This document shows positions 47,257-58,124 of a stretch of 64,000 nt of DNA, piece by piece. Source of the stretch: Luteibacter sp. (GTDB lineage Bacteria > Pseudomonadota > Gammaproteobacteria > Xanthomonadales > Rhodanobacteraceae); assembly GCF_009912395.1 (NCBI RefSeq), contig NZ_WNDO01000003.1, positions 124,001 through 188,000 of the forward strand, written 5' to 3'. The notes under the pieces are model-generated. The model had not been told where the DNA came from. It saw only the letters and a program-made list of their open reading frames with translations, and made no database searches. Position 1 is the first letter of the stretch. Each line of letters starts with the position of its first letter. Both the position numbers and the translations under genes were made by a program.

Positions 47257-49572
47257 TTACGCCTTGCTCAGGGAGATGGCCGCGCCATACGGCGGGAGCA
47301 TCGCGGTTTCGGAATGCGCGGCTTCGATCCACGCGGCGCCGGCAGGCACCGAGGCATCGATGGCCACCGGCAGGATCGCGTCGCCGATGCGAGCGTTGCC
47401 GCCTTCGGTCAAGCCAAGCTTGCCGGCCTCTTCCGCATTGATGCGGATGGCGGCGGCGCGGTTCAGCGGATGCGAGTTCAGCGCACCGGCGCGACGCAGC
47501 ACCGCGTCGCCGCGATAGATCGGCGTCGTGGCGAGGCGCGAGAACGACACGCCCGAAGTGCGCGTGGCGAGCTGCGAGCGGGTTTCGCTGCCGCGTCCGG
47601 TCAGGCCGTCACGCAGACCGGCGAGGTCGTCGAACTCGAAACCGGCGACACCGAGCAGGCCACCCAGCGCACGCAGGACCTTCCAGCCCTGGCGAGCGTC
47701 GCCCGGTGCCTTGGCGCCGGCGGCCACGGCCTGGGCCGTGCCTTCGACGTTGACCAGCGTGCCGTCCAGTTCCGGCGTCAGGGCGATCGGCAGGATCACG
47801 TCCGCCGAGTCCTTGAGCGCGTCGCTGGCGTAGGCGGCGAACGCCACCACGGTCTGCGCCGAATGCATCGCCTGCTGCGCGAGGGCGCCGTCGGCGAAGT
47901 CGTGCGGCGGCTCGACGTTGTAGAGGATGTAGCCCTTGCGCGGCTGGGCCAGCATGGCGCGGGCATCCAGACCGCCAGCGCTCGGCAGCACGCCCACCGA
48001 CGACAGGCCGATGGCGTTGGCGCCGACCGGCAGTTCGTTGAAGGCGGCACCAGCGGCCTGCGCGATGAAGCGAGCGATGGCACGCAGCCACGAGGCTTCC
48101 GGATGGGTCACCGCGGCGTGGCCGAGGATCACCACCGAACCGTCGACCGAGAGGCCCTTGAAGGCATCGCGGTGGGCGTCGGTCGTGGCGGCGCCGTTGA
48201 CGGCGGCGGCGATCGATTCCGGCAGCGTCGCGCCATTCTCGGCGGCAGCCTTGGCGAGCTTCAGCAGTTCGTCGACCAGCGCGTGCGGCGCGGCCACGGC
48301 TTCACCGGCCAGCGGGTAGTTGAAGCGGAAGTGCGCCGGGTTGACGGCGTAGACCTTCGCGCCCTTCTTCACGGCCTGGCGGACGCGATGGTTGAGCAGC
48401 GGCACTTCGTGGCGCAGGTCGGAACCGACCAGCAGCGCGGACTTGATCGTGTCGAACGAGGCGATCGTCGACGCGAAGGGCTTGGCGAAGGCGTTGTCGG
48501 CGAAGTCGATCTGGCGCAGGCGGTGATCGACATGGGCGCTGCCCAGGCCACGGGCGAGACGGACGATCAGCTCGCCCTCCTCGTTCGACGTGGCACCGTG
48601 GACGAGCACGCCGAGGTCGCTGCCGGCGACGCTCTTGAGCGCTTCCTTCGCGACGGACAGGGCGTCTTCCCAGGTCGTGGTGGACCACTGGCCGTTGCGC
48701 TTGACCATCGGCGCCTTGACGCGGTCGGCCGCGTACAGACCCTGGTGGCTGTAGCGGTCACGGTCGGACAGCCAGCACTCGTTGATCGTCTCGTTGTCGC
48801 GCGGCACGTTGCGCAGCACTTCGCCGCGACGGGTGTGCATCCACAGGTTGGAACCCAGCGCGTCGTGGTAGGCGACGGACGGGCGCGCGATCAGCTCCCA
48901 GGCGCGGGCCTGGAACTGGAACGGCTTGTTGGTCAGCGCGCCGACCGGGCAGACGTCGATGATGTTGCCCGATAGTTCGCTCTCGATCGTCTTGCCGATG
49001 TAGGTGCCGATCTCGAGGTTTTCGCCGCGGCTCATGCCACCCAGTTCGTACGTGCCGGCGATCTCGCTGGTGAAGCGGACGCAGCGCGTGCACTGGATGC
49101 AGCGGGTCATCTCGGTGGCGATCAGGGGGCCGAGGTTTTCATCGGCCACCGTGCGCTTGCGCTCGACGTAGCGGGACACCGAACGGCCGTAGCCGAGCGA
49201 GATGTCCTGCAGTTCGCACTCGCCGCCCTGGTCGCAGATCGGGCAGTCGAGCGGGTGGTTGATGAGCAGGAACTCCATCACGTTGCGCTGCGACTTGAGC
49301 GCCTTGTCCGAACGCGTGAAGACCTTCATGCCCTCGCCCACCGGCGTGGCGCAGGCCGGCGCCGGCTTGGGCATCTTCTCGATTTCCACCAGGCACATGC
49401 GGCAGTTGGCGGCGATCGGGAGCTTGCGGTGGTAGCAGAAGCGCGGAATGGCGATGCCGACGGCATCCGCCGCCTGGATGATCATCGACCCCTTGGCTAC
49501 CTGCACCGGAACGCCGTCGATCTCGATACTGACGAGATCCGGCGCGGCATTGGCTACGGGCTGCGCACTCAT
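47257..49572 (-). CDS. nuoG: NADH-quinone oxidoreductase subunit G
   Basis: Large peripheral subunit with the electron wire. The N-terminal 2Fe-2S ferredoxin part has [18 protein letters not shown], then the His-Cys3 motif [18 protein letters not shown] and the 4Fe-4[11 protein letters not shown] with a later Cys in IDVCPVGAL. The molybdopterin oxidoreductase-like part fills about 220-700 and is catalytically dead in complex I. 771 residues, slightly short of the E. coli form but full. Overlaps nuoF by four bases. Confidence 0.95.
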   Translation of the reverse strand: MSAQPVANAAPDLVSIEIDGVPVQVAKGSMIIQAADAVGIAIPRFCYHRKLPIAANCRMCLVEIEKMPKPAPACATPVGEGMKVFTRSDKALKSQRNVMEFLLINHPLDCPICDQGGECELQDISLGYGRSVSRYVERKRTVADENLGPLIATEMTRCIQCTRCVRFTSEIAGTYELGGMSRGENLEIGTYIGKTIESELSGNIIDVCPVGALTNKPFQFQARAWELIARPSVAYHDALGSNLWMHTRRGEVLRNVPRDNETINECWLSDRDRYSHQGLYAADRVKAPMVKRNGQWSTTTWEDALSVAKEALKSVAGSDLGVLVHGATSNEEGELIVRLARGLGSAHVDHRLRQIDFADNAFAKPFASTIASFDTIKSALLVGSDLRHEVPLLNHRVRQAVKKGAKVYAVNPAHFRFNYPLAGEAVAAPHALVDELLKLAKAAAENGATLPESIAAAVNGAATTDAHRDAFKGLSVDGSVVILGHAAVTHPEASWLRAIARFIAQAAGAAFNELPVGANAIGLSSVGVLPSAGGLDARAMLAQPRKGYILYNVEPPHDFADGALAQQAMHSAQTVVAFAAYASDALKDSADVILPIALTPELDGTLVNVEGTAQAVAAGAKAPGDARQGWKVLRALGGLLGVAGFEFDDLAGLRDGLTGRGSETRSQLATRTSGVSFSRLATTPIYRGDAVLRRAGALNSHPLNRAAAIRINAEEAGKLGLTEGGNARIGDAILPVAIDASVPAGAAWIEAAHSETAMLPPYGAAISLSKA

Positions 49573-50912
49573 GCAGCGACTCCAGTGGTGACCGTGTCAG
49601 CCGGACCGTCGACGATCGAACGGCCATGCTCCACGTAGTATTCGAATTCGTGCCAGAAGTGGTGCAGGAAGCCCTGCACCGGCCAGGCGGCCGCTTCGCC
49701 GAAGGCGCAGATGGTGTGGCCTTCGATCTGGCCGGCCACGGCCTTCAGGCGGTGCAGGTCGTCCTGCGTGCCCTTGCCTTCCACGATGCGCGACAGCACG
49801 CGGTGCATCCAGCCGGTGCCTTCGCGGCACGGGGTGCACTGGCCGCACGATTCGGCCATGTAGAAGCGCGAGATGCGATGGCAGGCGCGGACCATGCAGG
49901 TCTTCTCGTCCATCACGATGACGGCGCCCGAACCCAGACCCGAACCCGCCTTCTGCAGCGAGTCGTAGTCCATCGTGCATTCCATCATCTTCTCGGCCGG
50001 CAGCACCTTCATGGAGGAGCCGCCCGGGATGACCGCCTTCAGCTTGTGGCCGTTGCGGACACCGCCCGCCATCTCCAGCAATTCGGAGAACGGGGTGCCG
50101 AGCTTGATTTCGAAGTTGCCCGGGTTGTTCACGTGGCCGGAGACCGAGAAGATCTTCGGGCCGCCGTTGTTGGGCTTGCCGATGTTGAGGAACCACTCCG
50201 CGCCGTTACGCAGGATCGCCGGCACCGAGGCGTAGGTCTCGGTGTTGTTGATCGTGGTCGGGCGGCCGTACAGGCCGAAACCGGCCGGGAACGGCGGCTT
50301 GAAGCGCGGCTGGCCCTTCTTGCCTTCGAGCGATTCCATCAGCGCGGTTTCTTCGCCGCAGATGTACGCACCGGCGCCGAGGGCGTTGTAGATGTCGACG
50401 TCCACGCCCGAACCACCGATGTTCTTGCCCAGCAGGCCGGCCGCGTAGGCTTCCTTCAAGGCTTCCTCGATGTGCTCGAACGGCTCGTGGTGGAACTCAC
50501 CGCGCAGGTAGTTGTAGGCGACCGTCGAACCCGTGCAGTAGCAGGCGATGGCCAGGCCTTCCAGCACCGAGTGCGGGTTGAAGCGCAGGATGTCGCGATC
50601 CTTGCAGGTGCCCGGTTCGGATTCGTCCGAGTTGCAGAGGATGTACTTCTGGCCCGGCGCGTTGCGCGGCATGAACGACCACTTCAGGCCGGTCGGGAAG
50701 CCAGCGCCGCCGCGGCCACGCAGCGAGCTCTTCTTGAGTTCTTCGATGATCTCGCCCGGATCGGGCTTCTCGGCGAGGATTTTCTTCCACGCTTTCCAGC
50801 CGTCGACCTTCTCGTAGCTTTCGAGAGACCACGGCTTTTCGAAATGCAGGGTCGTGTAGACGACCTGGTGTTCCTTGGGAGCGGGTCCGACCGGACCGGT
50901 GGTGCTAGCCAT
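49569..50912 (-). CDS. nuoF: NADH-quinone oxidoreductase subunit F
   Basis: NADH and FMN-binding subunit with the N3 cluster. The 447 residues include [14 protein letters not shown] (NADH), [20 protein letters not shown] (FMN) and the 4Fe-4S motif [12 protein letters not shown] plus a later Cys in [13 protein letters not shown]. Full length. Confidence 0.96.
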   Translation of the reverse strand: MASTTGPVGPAPKEHQVVYTTLHFEKPWSLESYEKVDGWKAWKKILAEKPDPGEIIEELKKSSLRGRGGAGFPTGLKWSFMPRNAPGQKYILCNSDESEPGTCKDRDILRFNPHSVLEGLAIACYCTGSTVAYNYLRGEFHHEPFEHIEEALKEAYAAGLLGKNIGGSGVDVDIYNALGAGAYICGEETALMESLEGKKGQPRFKPPFPAGFGLYGRPTTINNTETYASVPAILRNGAEWFLNIGKPNNGGPKIFSVSGHVNNPGNFEIKLGTPFSELLEMAGGVRNGHKLKAVIPGGSSMKVLPAEKMMECTMDYDSLQKAGSGLGSGAVIVMDEKTCMVRACHRISRFYMAESCGQCTPCREGTGWMHRVLSRIVEGKGTQDDLHRLKAVAGQIEGHTICAFGEAAAWPVQGFLHHFWHEFEYYVEHGRSIVDGPADTVTTGVAA

Positions 50913-50922
50913 TGCCCTTACC

Positions 50923-51450
50923 TCACTTCAGACCGTCGAGGATCGCGTCGAGCTTTTCGGCCGTCAGCTTCTCGTGGTAATGACCGTTGACGACCATCAT
51001 CGGACCGCCCGCGCACGCGGCCAGGCATTCCTCTTCCTGCTTGAGGTAGATGCGGCCGTCGGCGGTGCTCTCGCCGGTCTTGATGCCCAGCTTCTTCTCG
51101 CAATGGCGCACGAGATCTTCGGCGCCGTTGAGCCAGCACGAGATGTTGGTGCAGATGGCGACGTTGTTGCGGCCCACGGGGGTCGTCTCGAACATCGAAT
51201 AGAAGCTTGCGACCTCGTAGGCCCAGATCGGCGGCAGGTCGAGGTACTTGGCGACGGCGGTGATCAGCTCGTCGGTGAGGTAGCCCTGGTTCTGCTCCTG
51301 CGCCGCCATGAGCGACTGGATGAGCGCCGAGCGCTTACGATCCGGCGGGAACTTGCCGACCCAGTGGTCGATGTGCTGCCGGGTGTGATCGTTGAGCACG
51401 GCGATCGGATCGACGTCCTTCACCTGCTCGAAATGACCGGTGGCTTTCAT
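50923..51450 (-). CDS. nuoE: NADH-quinone oxidoreductase subunit E
   Basis: Thioredoxin-like subunit with the N1a 2Fe-2S cluster. The 175 residues hold the cysteine pairs CTNISC and CLAACAGGP and the N-terminal helical bundle ([19 protein letters not shown]). Directly upstream of nuoF. Confidence 0.95.
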   Translation of the reverse strand: MKATGHFEQVKDVDPIAVLNDHTRQHIDHWVGKFPPDRKRSALIQSLMAAQEQNQGYLTDELITAVAKYLDLPPIWAYEVASFYSMFETTPVGRNNVAICTNISCWLNGAEDLVRHCEKKLGIKTGESTADGRIYLKQEEECLAACAGGPMMVVNGHYHEKLTAEKLDAILDGLK

Positions 51451-51471
51451 GATTCTGTGTACTCCGTCGAC

Positions 51472-52725
51472 TTAGCGGTCGACTTCGCCGAAGACGAGAT
51501 CGTAGGTGCCGATCATCGCGACGACGTCGGCGAGCATGTGGCCACGCACGAACGCGTCCATCGAAGAAAGGTGCGCGAAGCCCGGCGCGCGCAGGTGCAC
51601 GCGGAACGGCTTGTTGGCACCGTCGGAAACGAGGTAGCAGCCGAACTCACCCTTGGGCGCTTCGACGGCGGCATAGGTTTCGCCGGCCGGAACGCCATAG
51701 CCCTCGGTGAAGAGCTTGAAGTGGTGGATCAGCGCTTCCATGTCGTTCTTCATCTCGACACGGCTGGGCGGAGCGACTTTGTAGTTCTGCACCATGACCG
51801 CGCCCGGGTTGGCCTTCAGCCAATCCACGCACTGGCGGATGATGCGGTTCGCCTGGCGCATTTCCTCGACGCGGACCAGGTAACGGTCGTAGCAGTCGCC
51901 GTTGACGCCGACGGGGATGTCGAAATCCATCTTGTCGTAGGCCGCGTAGGGCTGCTTCTTGCGAAGATCCCACGCGATACCGGAGCCGCGCAGCATCGCG
52001 CCGGTCATGCCCCAGGCCTGCGCTTTCTCCGGATCGACCACGCCGATACCGACCGTACGCTGCTTCCAGATACGGTTGTTGGTGAGCAGCAGTTCGTATT
52101 CGTCGACGCGCTTCGGGAAGTCGTTGGTGAACTCCGTGAGGTAGTCCAGCATCGAACCTTCGCGCCAGGCGTTCAGGCGCTTCAGGTCGCCGCCCTTGTG
52201 CCACGGCGACTCGCGGTACTTCGACATCTGCTCCGGCAGGTCGCGGTACACGCCGCCCGGACGGTAGTAGGTGGCGTGCATGCGCGCGCCCGACACCGCC
52301 TCGTAGACGTCCATGAGCTCTTCGCGCTCACGGAAGGCGTACAGGAACACCGCCATCGCGCCCAGGTCGAGCGCGTTGGAACCCACCCACATGAGGTGGT
52401 TGAGGATGCGGGTGATCTCGTCGAACATCGTGCGGATGTACTGCGCGCGGACGGGCGCCTCGATGCCCAGCAGGCCCTCGATGGCGCGCACGTAGGCGTG
52501 CTCGTTGCACATCATCGACACGTAGTCGAGACGATCCATGTAGCCGATCGACTGATTGAACGGCTTGGATTCGGCGAGCTTCTCAGTGCCACGGTGCAGC
52601 AGGCCCACGTGCGGATCGGCGCGGACGATGGTCTCGCCGTCCATTTCCAGCACGAGGCGCAGCACGCCGTGCGCAGCAGGATGCTGCGGACCGAAGTTCA
52701 TCGTGTAATTGCGGATTTCTTCCAC
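51472..52725 (-). CDS. nuoD: NADH-quinone oxidoreductase subunit D
   Basis: Quinone-site subunit, 417 residues, descended from the NiFe hydrogenase large subunit. [14 protein letters not shown] (quinone His), [19 protein letters not shown] and [19 protein letters not shown] are typical; the metal-binding cysteines of hydrogenases are absent as expected. NuoC and NuoD are separate genes here, not fused. Confidence 0.96.
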   Translation of the reverse strand: MEEIRNYTMNFGPQHPAAHGVLRLVLEMDGETIVRADPHVGLLHRGTEKLAESKPFNQSIGYMDRLDYVSMMCNEHAYVRAIEGLLGIEAPVRAQYIRTMFDEITRILNHLMWVGSNALDLGAMAVFLYAFREREELMDVYEAVSGARMHATYYRPGGVYRDLPEQMSKYRESPWHKGGDLKRLNAWREGSMLDYLTEFTNDFPKRVDEYELLLTNNRIWKQRTVGIGVVDPEKAQAWGMTGAMLRGSGIAWDLRKKQPYAAYDKMDFDIPVGVNGDCYDRYLVRVEEMRQANRIIRQCVDWLKANPGAVMVQNYKVAPPSRVEMKNDMEALIHHFKLFTEGYGVPAGETYAAVEAPKGEFGCYLVSDGANKPFRVHLRAPGFAHLSSMDAFVRGHMLADVVAMIGTYDLVFGEVDR

Positions 52726-52728
52726 GGC

Positions 52729-53457
52729 TTAATTCTCCCGCCAGCGGTCGGCGGCTTCCGCCCTGGCCTGATCGAGGTCGGCATCGTTGCGGATCGTGCG
52801 CGGCACAAGCACGCGCGGCTCGATCGAGACCGGTTCGTAGACGACGCGCTTCTGCTCGGGGTCGTAGCGAACCTCGACGTTGCCGATGAGCGGGAAGTCC
52901 TTGCGGAACGGGTGGCCGACGAAACCGTAGTCGGTAAGGATGCGGCGAAGGTCCGGATGGCCTTCGAAGATGATGCCGTAGAGATCGAACGCTTCGCGCT
53001 CGAACCAGTCGGCGCCCGGCCAGATGGAGGTGACCGAGGGCACGACGGGGAACGCGTCGTCTTCGCAGAACACGCGCACGCGGATGCGCTGGTTCAGTTC
53101 GATCGACAGCAGGTGGATCACGGCGGTGAAGCGACGCGGCTGCTCGACGTTGCGCGGACGGTCCGCCCACGTGAAGCGACCGATGGCCTCACCTTCGACG
53201 CCGCGCGAGAAGCTCTCGCCGTGCGCCGTGTCGGTGTCCCATTCGGTCTGGCCGTAGCTGAGGTAGTCGACGCCGCAGGTGTCGATGTAGACGGTGAAAC
53301 GGAAGCCCGCCTCGTCGCGCAGCGCGGTGGCTACGGCGATGAGGTCGCGCGGGGCGACCTCGGCGGTGACTTCGTTGCGCTCGACCTTGACGGTGAGCAT
53401 GTCGCCAAAACGCGCGGCGAGGCGTTCGACCAGCGAGGTCTCGTTGTTAACGCTCAT
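52729..53457 (-). CDS. nuoC: NADH-quinone oxidoreductase subunit C
   Basis: Peripheral arm structural subunit, 242 residues. The signature is [20 protein letters not shown] followed by [19 protein letters not shown]. The C-terminal tail after residue 200 ([20 protein letters not shown]) contacts NuoD in homologues. Three-base gap to nuoD. Confidence 0.95.
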   Translation of the reverse strand: MSVNNETSLVERLAARFGDMLTVKVERNEVTAEVAPRDLIAVATALRDEAGFRFTVYIDTCGVDYLSYGQTEWDTDTAHGESFSRGVEGEAIGRFTWADRPRNVEQPRRFTAVIHLLSIELNQRIRVRVFCEDDAFPVVPSVTSIWPGADWFEREAFDLYGIIFEGHPDLRRILTDYGFVGHPFRKDFPLIGNVEVRYDPEQKRVVYEPVSIEPRVLVPRTIRNDADLDQARAEAADRWREN

Positions 53458-53469
53458 GAGGCAGCCCTG

Positions 53470-54014
<545 letters not shown>

Positions 54015-54024
<10 letters not shown>

Positions 54025-54371
54025 TCGAGCGCTCCCTTCTTCCAGACGTAAGCGAAACCGACCACGAGCAGCGCGAGGAACAGCGCCATCTCGATCAGCG
54101 CGATGGCGCCGATCTTGTCGAACACCACCGCCCACGGAAACAGGAAGGCGATTTCGAGGTCGAAGATGATGAAGAGGATGGCGATCAGGTAGTAGCGCAC
54201 GTCGAACTTCATGCGCGCGTCCTCGAAGGCCTCGAAGCCGCACTCGTACGGCGAGAGCTTTTCGGCGTCGGGGCGACGGGGGCCGGCGAGCATGCCGAGC
54301 ACCATCAGGACGATGCCGAGGCCGGTGGCCACGGCGATGAACAACAGGACGGGCCAATATTGGGCAAGCAC
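54015..54371 (-). CDS. nuoA: NADH-quinone oxidoreductase subunit A
   Basis: Three-helix membrane subunit, 118 residues, first gene of the operon. [20 protein letters not shown] is the conserved loop with the quinone-site cysteine; [19 protein letters not shown] follows. The leader of about 170 nt lies upstream. Confidence 0.95.
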
Positions 54372-54548
54372 GATGCTGCGTACCTCCGCGCTTCGCTGGG
54401 CGCATCAGTGACCGTCGACGGGGACGAGCGGTCCGGCTAGGGGCGCCGAAGTTTTTTTCGAATCGATCCAAATGGGCCGATCCGCATCGACGCGACAAGC
54501 GCGCCAACGACTTCGGAGATCCTCAATCTCACGTTGGGGAACCGATCT

Positions 54549-54579
54549 ATTGTACCAGTGCGTGCAGGTATGACGACAA
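54549..54579 (-). promoter_or_regulatory. Putative nuo operon promoter
   Basis: Minus strand TTGTCG (54574-54579), 19-base spacer, TACAAT (54549-54554). The leader to nuoA contains no supported gene; the 300 bases between nuoA and pilZ hold only this and a TTTTTTTC run near 54450. Confidence 0.4.
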
Positions 54580-54674
54580 GTCTTAATGGGAGAAAAACCT
54601 GCATCTAATTGGTGCAAATGCGAGTGCTTCCCATCGCGATCTCCCGGCATCCCGCCGGGACCGCCACGTACGCG

Positions 54675-55034
54675 TCACATCGTCTGGGTCGGCCGCTCGG
54701 AGGTGAGCGAGCCCGCGAGCAGGCCCTCGATCCGCTGCCGGGCCGCCTCGCTTTCGGACGACTCGTTGAACTGGATGCCGACGCCGGCCGTGCGATTTCC
54801 CTGAGCCCCTACCGGCGTGATCCAGACGACCTTGCCGGCGACGGACAGGCGCTCGCTCTCGTCGATCAGGGTGACCAGGAGGGCCACCTCGTCGCCGAGG
54901 TTGTAGCGCTGGGCGGTGGGCGCGAACAGGCCGCCGTTCTTGAGGAACGGCATGTACGAGATGTACAGGGAGTTCACGTCCTTGATTTTCAACAACAGGA
55001 TGCCCTGTCGCGGCGAGGGTGCGGAGGCGTTCAT
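54675..55034 (-). CDS. pilZ: Type IV pilus PilZ protein
   Basis: Single PilZ-fold protein of 119 residues needed for type IV pilus assembly in relatives, acting with PilB and an EAL-domain protein. ILLLKIKDVNSLYISYMPFL, KNGGLFAPT and AGVGIQFNES fit this subgroup. The RxxxR and D/NxSxxG motifs for c-di-GMP binding are missing, as in the founding PilZ proteins, so it probably does not bind c-di-GMP. Downstream of holB as in Pseudomonas, but with a deacetylase gene in between. Confidence 0.9.
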   Translation of the reverse strand: MNASAPSPRQGILLLKIKDVNSLYISYMPFLKNGGLFAPTAQRYNLGDEVALLVTLIDESERLSVAGKVVWITPVGAQGNRTAGVGIQFNESSESEAARQRIEGLLAGSLTSERPTQTM

Positions 55035-55067
55035 CGGGGTATCCCCTTCAATTGCCCCGCATCCTAG

Positions 55068-56021
55068 CTAGGCCGGCTCCCGGGCCACAAGCCCGGCGGC
55101 CGCGTCATCGCGACACGTCCAGCCGTAGCGGTCATGGATCCAGGGCGTGGAGAGGTCCGCCGTGAGCTTGACGAAGGCCGGGCCGGGCACATCGCGCAAG
55201 GCCAGCCACCAGGCGCCGTCCCGGCGCGCCAGCGGCGCCTTGCGCCACGGCCACACCACGCTGCCCTGCCCGTCGGCCAGCACGAGGCGCAGGCGGGAGC
55301 GGGCCAGGACGCCGGGATGCCAGGGCAACCGCAGGCTGCCTCGCCCCGTCGCCTCCGGAGGCGCGCCGAACCGTTCCGGCCGCGCGGCCAGGGCCAGCAT
55401 CCGGCGCTCGCTCAACACCATCTGCGTGCGGTGCTCGCGCATGGCCGCAATACGAATGGCCTCGGCATCCGCGGTGTCGAAGGTGACCGCGTCCTCCGCC
55501 AGCGCGGGACCGTGCACCATGTAGGTCAGGATCCGCGCCTCGCTACCCGCCTCCCAGGCGGCAAGACGAACCAGGACATGGGCGGCGCCATGATCCGGGT
55601 GGGAATCGGCGATATCCGGGAGGGCGATCAGGTTCGGGCGCACGCGGGCGATGACCTGGCGGATGGCCTCGACGGCCGGCCCGTGCCGGAAACGCAGCTC
55701 ACCCGTCAGCCCCATGTCCGGCCAGCCGAGCGCATGCAACCGGCTCTCGTCCACGCCCAGCCGCCCCAGCGCCGCCAGGACCTCACCACGACGACGATGC
55801 CCCCAGCGCGCCCTGTCGGCCGCCCGGACCCACAGTCGCCGCTCGGCCCAGCGCTGCGGCCAGGGGTTGTTGTCGCCATCGGTAAGAAGCAGGACATCGA
55901 CGGTGCCCTCGGCCGAAAGTACCTGCCGGACCAGCGCACCGGACGACAGGGTCTCGTCGTCCGGGTGGGGTGCGACGACAAGCAGCCGGGTGTCGGCATC
56001 GATGATCGGAGCGGCAGTCAC
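55068..56021 (-). CDS. PIG-L family deacetylase
   Basis: Zinc-dependent LmbE/PIG-L N-deacetylase of 317 residues; relatives act on N-acetylglucosaminyl lipids or thiol sugars. The zinc motif is PHPDDETLSSG near residue 18, with the third ligand in DSHPDHGAAH (near 140). The C-terminal 100 residues form an extra domain rich in Trp/Arg (LPWHPGVLARSRLRLV), without recognised family. No glycosyltransferase lies nearby to suggest the substrate. Inserted between pilZ and holB. Confidence 0.87.
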   Translation of the reverse strand: MTAAPIIDADTRLLVVAPHPDDETLSSGALVRQVLSAEGTVDVLLLTDGDNNPWPQRWAERRLWVRAADRARWGHRRRGEVLAALGRLGVDESRLHALGWPDMGLTGELRFRHGPAVEAIRQVIARVRPNLIALPDIADSHPDHGAAHVLVRLAAWEAGSEARILTYMVHGPALAEDAVTFDTADAEAIRIAAMREHRTQMVLSERRMLALAARPERFGAPPEATGRGSLRLPWHPGVLARSRLRLVLADGQGSVVWPWRKAPLARRDGAWWLALRDVPGPAFVKLTADLSTPWIHDRYGWTCRDDAAAGLVAREPA

Positions 56022-56080
56022 GAGCGGACCTTCATGGAGGGACGGGTCCGAATAGCGCCGGTATCGCGGTCAAGAAGACG

Positions 56081-57019
56081 TCAACGCCATGCGGCGATCA
56101 GTTCGAGCAGGACCAGGTCGGCGCGCAACGGGCCGCGCAAGGCTTCACGCGCCCGGTTGGCGCGCCCGTACCAGGCGTCGAGTTCCTCGTCGTCCAGTCG
56201 GCTTTCCAGCGGCGACGCCGCGCCTGCGGCACGGGAGCGGAGTTCGTCCGTGGCCGCCTGCGCGGCGAACCAGAGGTAGCGCTGCGGATCGGCCGCCTGC
56301 CAACGCTTGATGACCTCCATCGCGTCGCCGCGACCGGCGGCGAGCGCCTTGAGGTCCTGGCGCACTTCGGTGCGCTGCTTGAGGGCGCCATCGGTGGCCC
56401 AGGCCCGAGCCATGCCGGGATTGCCGCCCGCGGCCTCCAGTGCGAGCACCGGATCGGGCACGCTGAGCGAGCGCAGCCACGCCAGGGAGGCCTCGCGCGA
56501 CGGCACCATGAAATCAATGCGCTGGCAGCGACTGCGGATCGTGGCAGGCAGGCGGGCCGGCTCGTCGGCCACGAGGATCAGCAGGGTCGCCGGGGTCGGC
56601 TCCTCCAGCGTCTTCAGCAGGGCGTTGGCCGCCGCCGCGTTCATCGCGTCGGCCGGGTCGATGGTGGCGATCTGCCAGCCGCCGAACTGGCTGGCCATGG
56701 CCAGGCGCTGGGACAGTTCGCGGATCTGGTCGACCACGATCTCGCTGCGGGTGACGCCGTCCTTGCGCAGACCGAAGGAGAGCGCAATGACGTCGGGATG
56801 GGTGCCCGCGTCCACCAGGTGGCAGCTGCGACAGGTGCCGCAGGCTTCGCCCTCCTCCGTCGGGCGCTGGCAGAGCAGCCCCTTGACGAAGGCGGCCAGG
56901 AATTCGCGCTTGCCCAGTCCGGCCGGACCGGCCAGCAACAGGGCGTGCGGCAAGGCGTCACGTTGGCGGCGCGACTGCAAGCGCGTCCAGGCGTCGGCGT
57001 GCCACGGCCGCGCGATCAC
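56081..57019 (-). CDS. holB: DNA polymerase III subunit delta'
   Basis: Clamp-loader subunit, 312 residues, starting at a GTG (57019). P-loop-like LLAGPAGLGKREFL lacks the usual Ser/Thr after Lys, as in delta' proteins that do not hydrolyse ATP. The zinc module CGTCRSC with a preceding LLCQRP cysteine and the LKTLEEPTPATLLIL sensor segment are present. Its start overlaps the stop of a 26-codon ORF (GTGA), where tmk is found in related genomes. Confidence 0.93.
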   Translation of the reverse strand: MIARPWHADAWTRLQSRRQRDALPHALLLAGPAGLGKREFLAAFVKGLLCQRPTEEGEACGTCRSCHLVDAGTHPDVIALSFGLRKDGVTRSEIVVDQIRELSQRLAMASQFGGWQIATIDPADAMNAAAANALLKTLEEPTPATLLILVADEPARLPATIRSRCQRIDFMVPSREASLAWLRSLSVPDPVLALEAAGGNPGMARAWATDGALKQRTEVRQDLKALAAGRGDAMEVIKRWQAADPQRYLWFAAQAATDELRSRAAGAASPLESRLDDEELDAWYGRANRAREALRGPLRADLVLLELIAAWR

Positions 57020-57096
57020 GCGGCCAGCCCCTGCGATGGCGTGCGCTTGCCGGTGTCTTCCAGGGCGATCGGTCGGCCTCGCGGGATATCGGTCAC
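57016..57096 (-). CDS. 26-codon ORF in the place of tmk
   Basis: GTG start overlapping the mltG stop and TGA overlapping the holB GTG, both as GTGA. The peptide contains RGRPIALEDTGKRTPSQGLA, which resembles the thymidylate kinase N-terminus RGRFIALEG...GKST with a broken P-loop. It may be the remains of an in-frame tmk deletion that kept translational coupling, or a small coupling ORF. No full tmk is in the window. Confidence 0.45.
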   Translation of the reverse strand: MTDIPRGRPIALEDTGKRTPSQGLAA

Positions 57097-58124
57097 TTGC
57101 ATCGCTTCAGCTGGTAGCAGGCCACGGCCCGGTTGTGTTCGTCGAGGGTAGCGGAGAAGACATGGCTGCCGTCGCCCCGGGCGACGAAGTACAGCTCCTT
57201 GCCATCGGCGGGATGCAGCGCCGCCAGGATCGCCGCACGCCCCGGCAGGGCAATGGGTGTCGGCGGCAGGCCGACCCTCGTGTACGTATTGTACGGGGTG
57301 TCCGTGGTGAGGTCGCTCTTGTGGATGTTGCCGGTGTAGGCCGCGCCCATGCCGTAGATCACGGTGGGATCGGTCTGCAGCAGCATGCGCTGCTCAAGGC
57401 GACGGACGAAGACGCCGGCGATGCGCGGGCGCTCGTCCGCCCTGCCCGTTTCCTTTTCCACGATGGAAGCCAGGATCAGGGCCTCGTACGGCGAGGCCAG
57501 GGGAAGATCCTTCGCCCTGCCCGGCCACGCACCGTCGAGCAGCTTGTCCATCGCGCCACGGGCGCGCTTGAGAATGGCCGACTCGCTGTCGCCCTTCACG
57601 TAGGCGTAGGTCTCGGGCAGGAAGCGCCCCTCCGGATTCTCACCCTCGGCACCAAGCCGCTTCATCAGCTCGGCGTTGTCGATGTCGGCCACATCGTGGG
57701 TCAACGTCGGTACCGCGTCCAGCGCCCGGCGCAGGTCGGCGAAGCTCCATCCGTCCACGATGGTGAAGTAACGCTGCAGGACCTTGCCATGGGCCATGTC
57801 GCCGATGAGATCGCGCGGCGTCATGCCCGCACGCAGGGCGTACTCGCCGGCATGCAGTCGACCGGAGGCCTGCATCTGGATGGCGAGCAGGCGCCAATAC
57901 AGCGGCGAACTGCTCGTGATGCCGCGCGAACGGAGGTCGCGCACGATGTCCTTGAACGAGGTGCCACGCGCCACGTCGATACTTTGCCCCGGGCCGGGCA
58001 ACGCCATCGGCGTACGCGCGAAACGCGCCCAGTCGTACCAGAGCCAGCTTCCCACGGCGATCGCCGCGACCAGCACCGTCAGCAGGATGACTCGCCAGAC
58101 GACGAGCCCACGAACCTTGATCAC
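57093..58124 (-). CDS. mltG: Endolytic murein transglycosylase
   Basis: Inner-membrane lytic transglycosylase that cuts nascent glycan strands. The 343 residues have one N-terminal membrane helix (about 8-28), a LysM-like region and the YceG catalytic domain with the active Glu in LILASIVEKETG; GRFLPETYAY and DPTVIYGMG are typical. Four-base overlap with pabC. Confidence 0.94.
   Translation of the reverse strand: MIKVRGLVVWRVILLTVLVAAIAVGSWLWYDWARFARTPMALPGPGQSIDVARGTSFKDIVRDLRSRGITSSSPLYWRLLAIQMQASGRLHAGEYALRAGMTPRDLIGDMAHGKVLQRYFTIVDGWSFADLRRALDAVPTLTHDVADIDNAELMKRLGAEGENPEGRFLPETYAYVKGDSESAILKRARGAMDKLLDGAWPGRAKDLPLASPYEALILASIVEKETGRADERPRIAGVFVRRLEQRMLLQTDPTVIYGMGAAYTGNIHKSDLTTDTPYNTYTRVGLPPTPIALPGRAAILAALHPADGKELYFVARGDGSHVFSATLDEHNRAVACYQLKRCK

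Noticed and set aside
45835..48975. Very long plus-strand frame opposite nuoI-nuoG
   Set aside because: Shadow of nuo genes; crosses several gene borders and has no family match.
54405..54650. 81-codon minus-strand frame before nuoA
   Set aside because: Covers the likely nuo promoter and leader, with no start signal or family; tpiA, secG and tRNA-Leu, expected here in Xanthomonas, are also absent.
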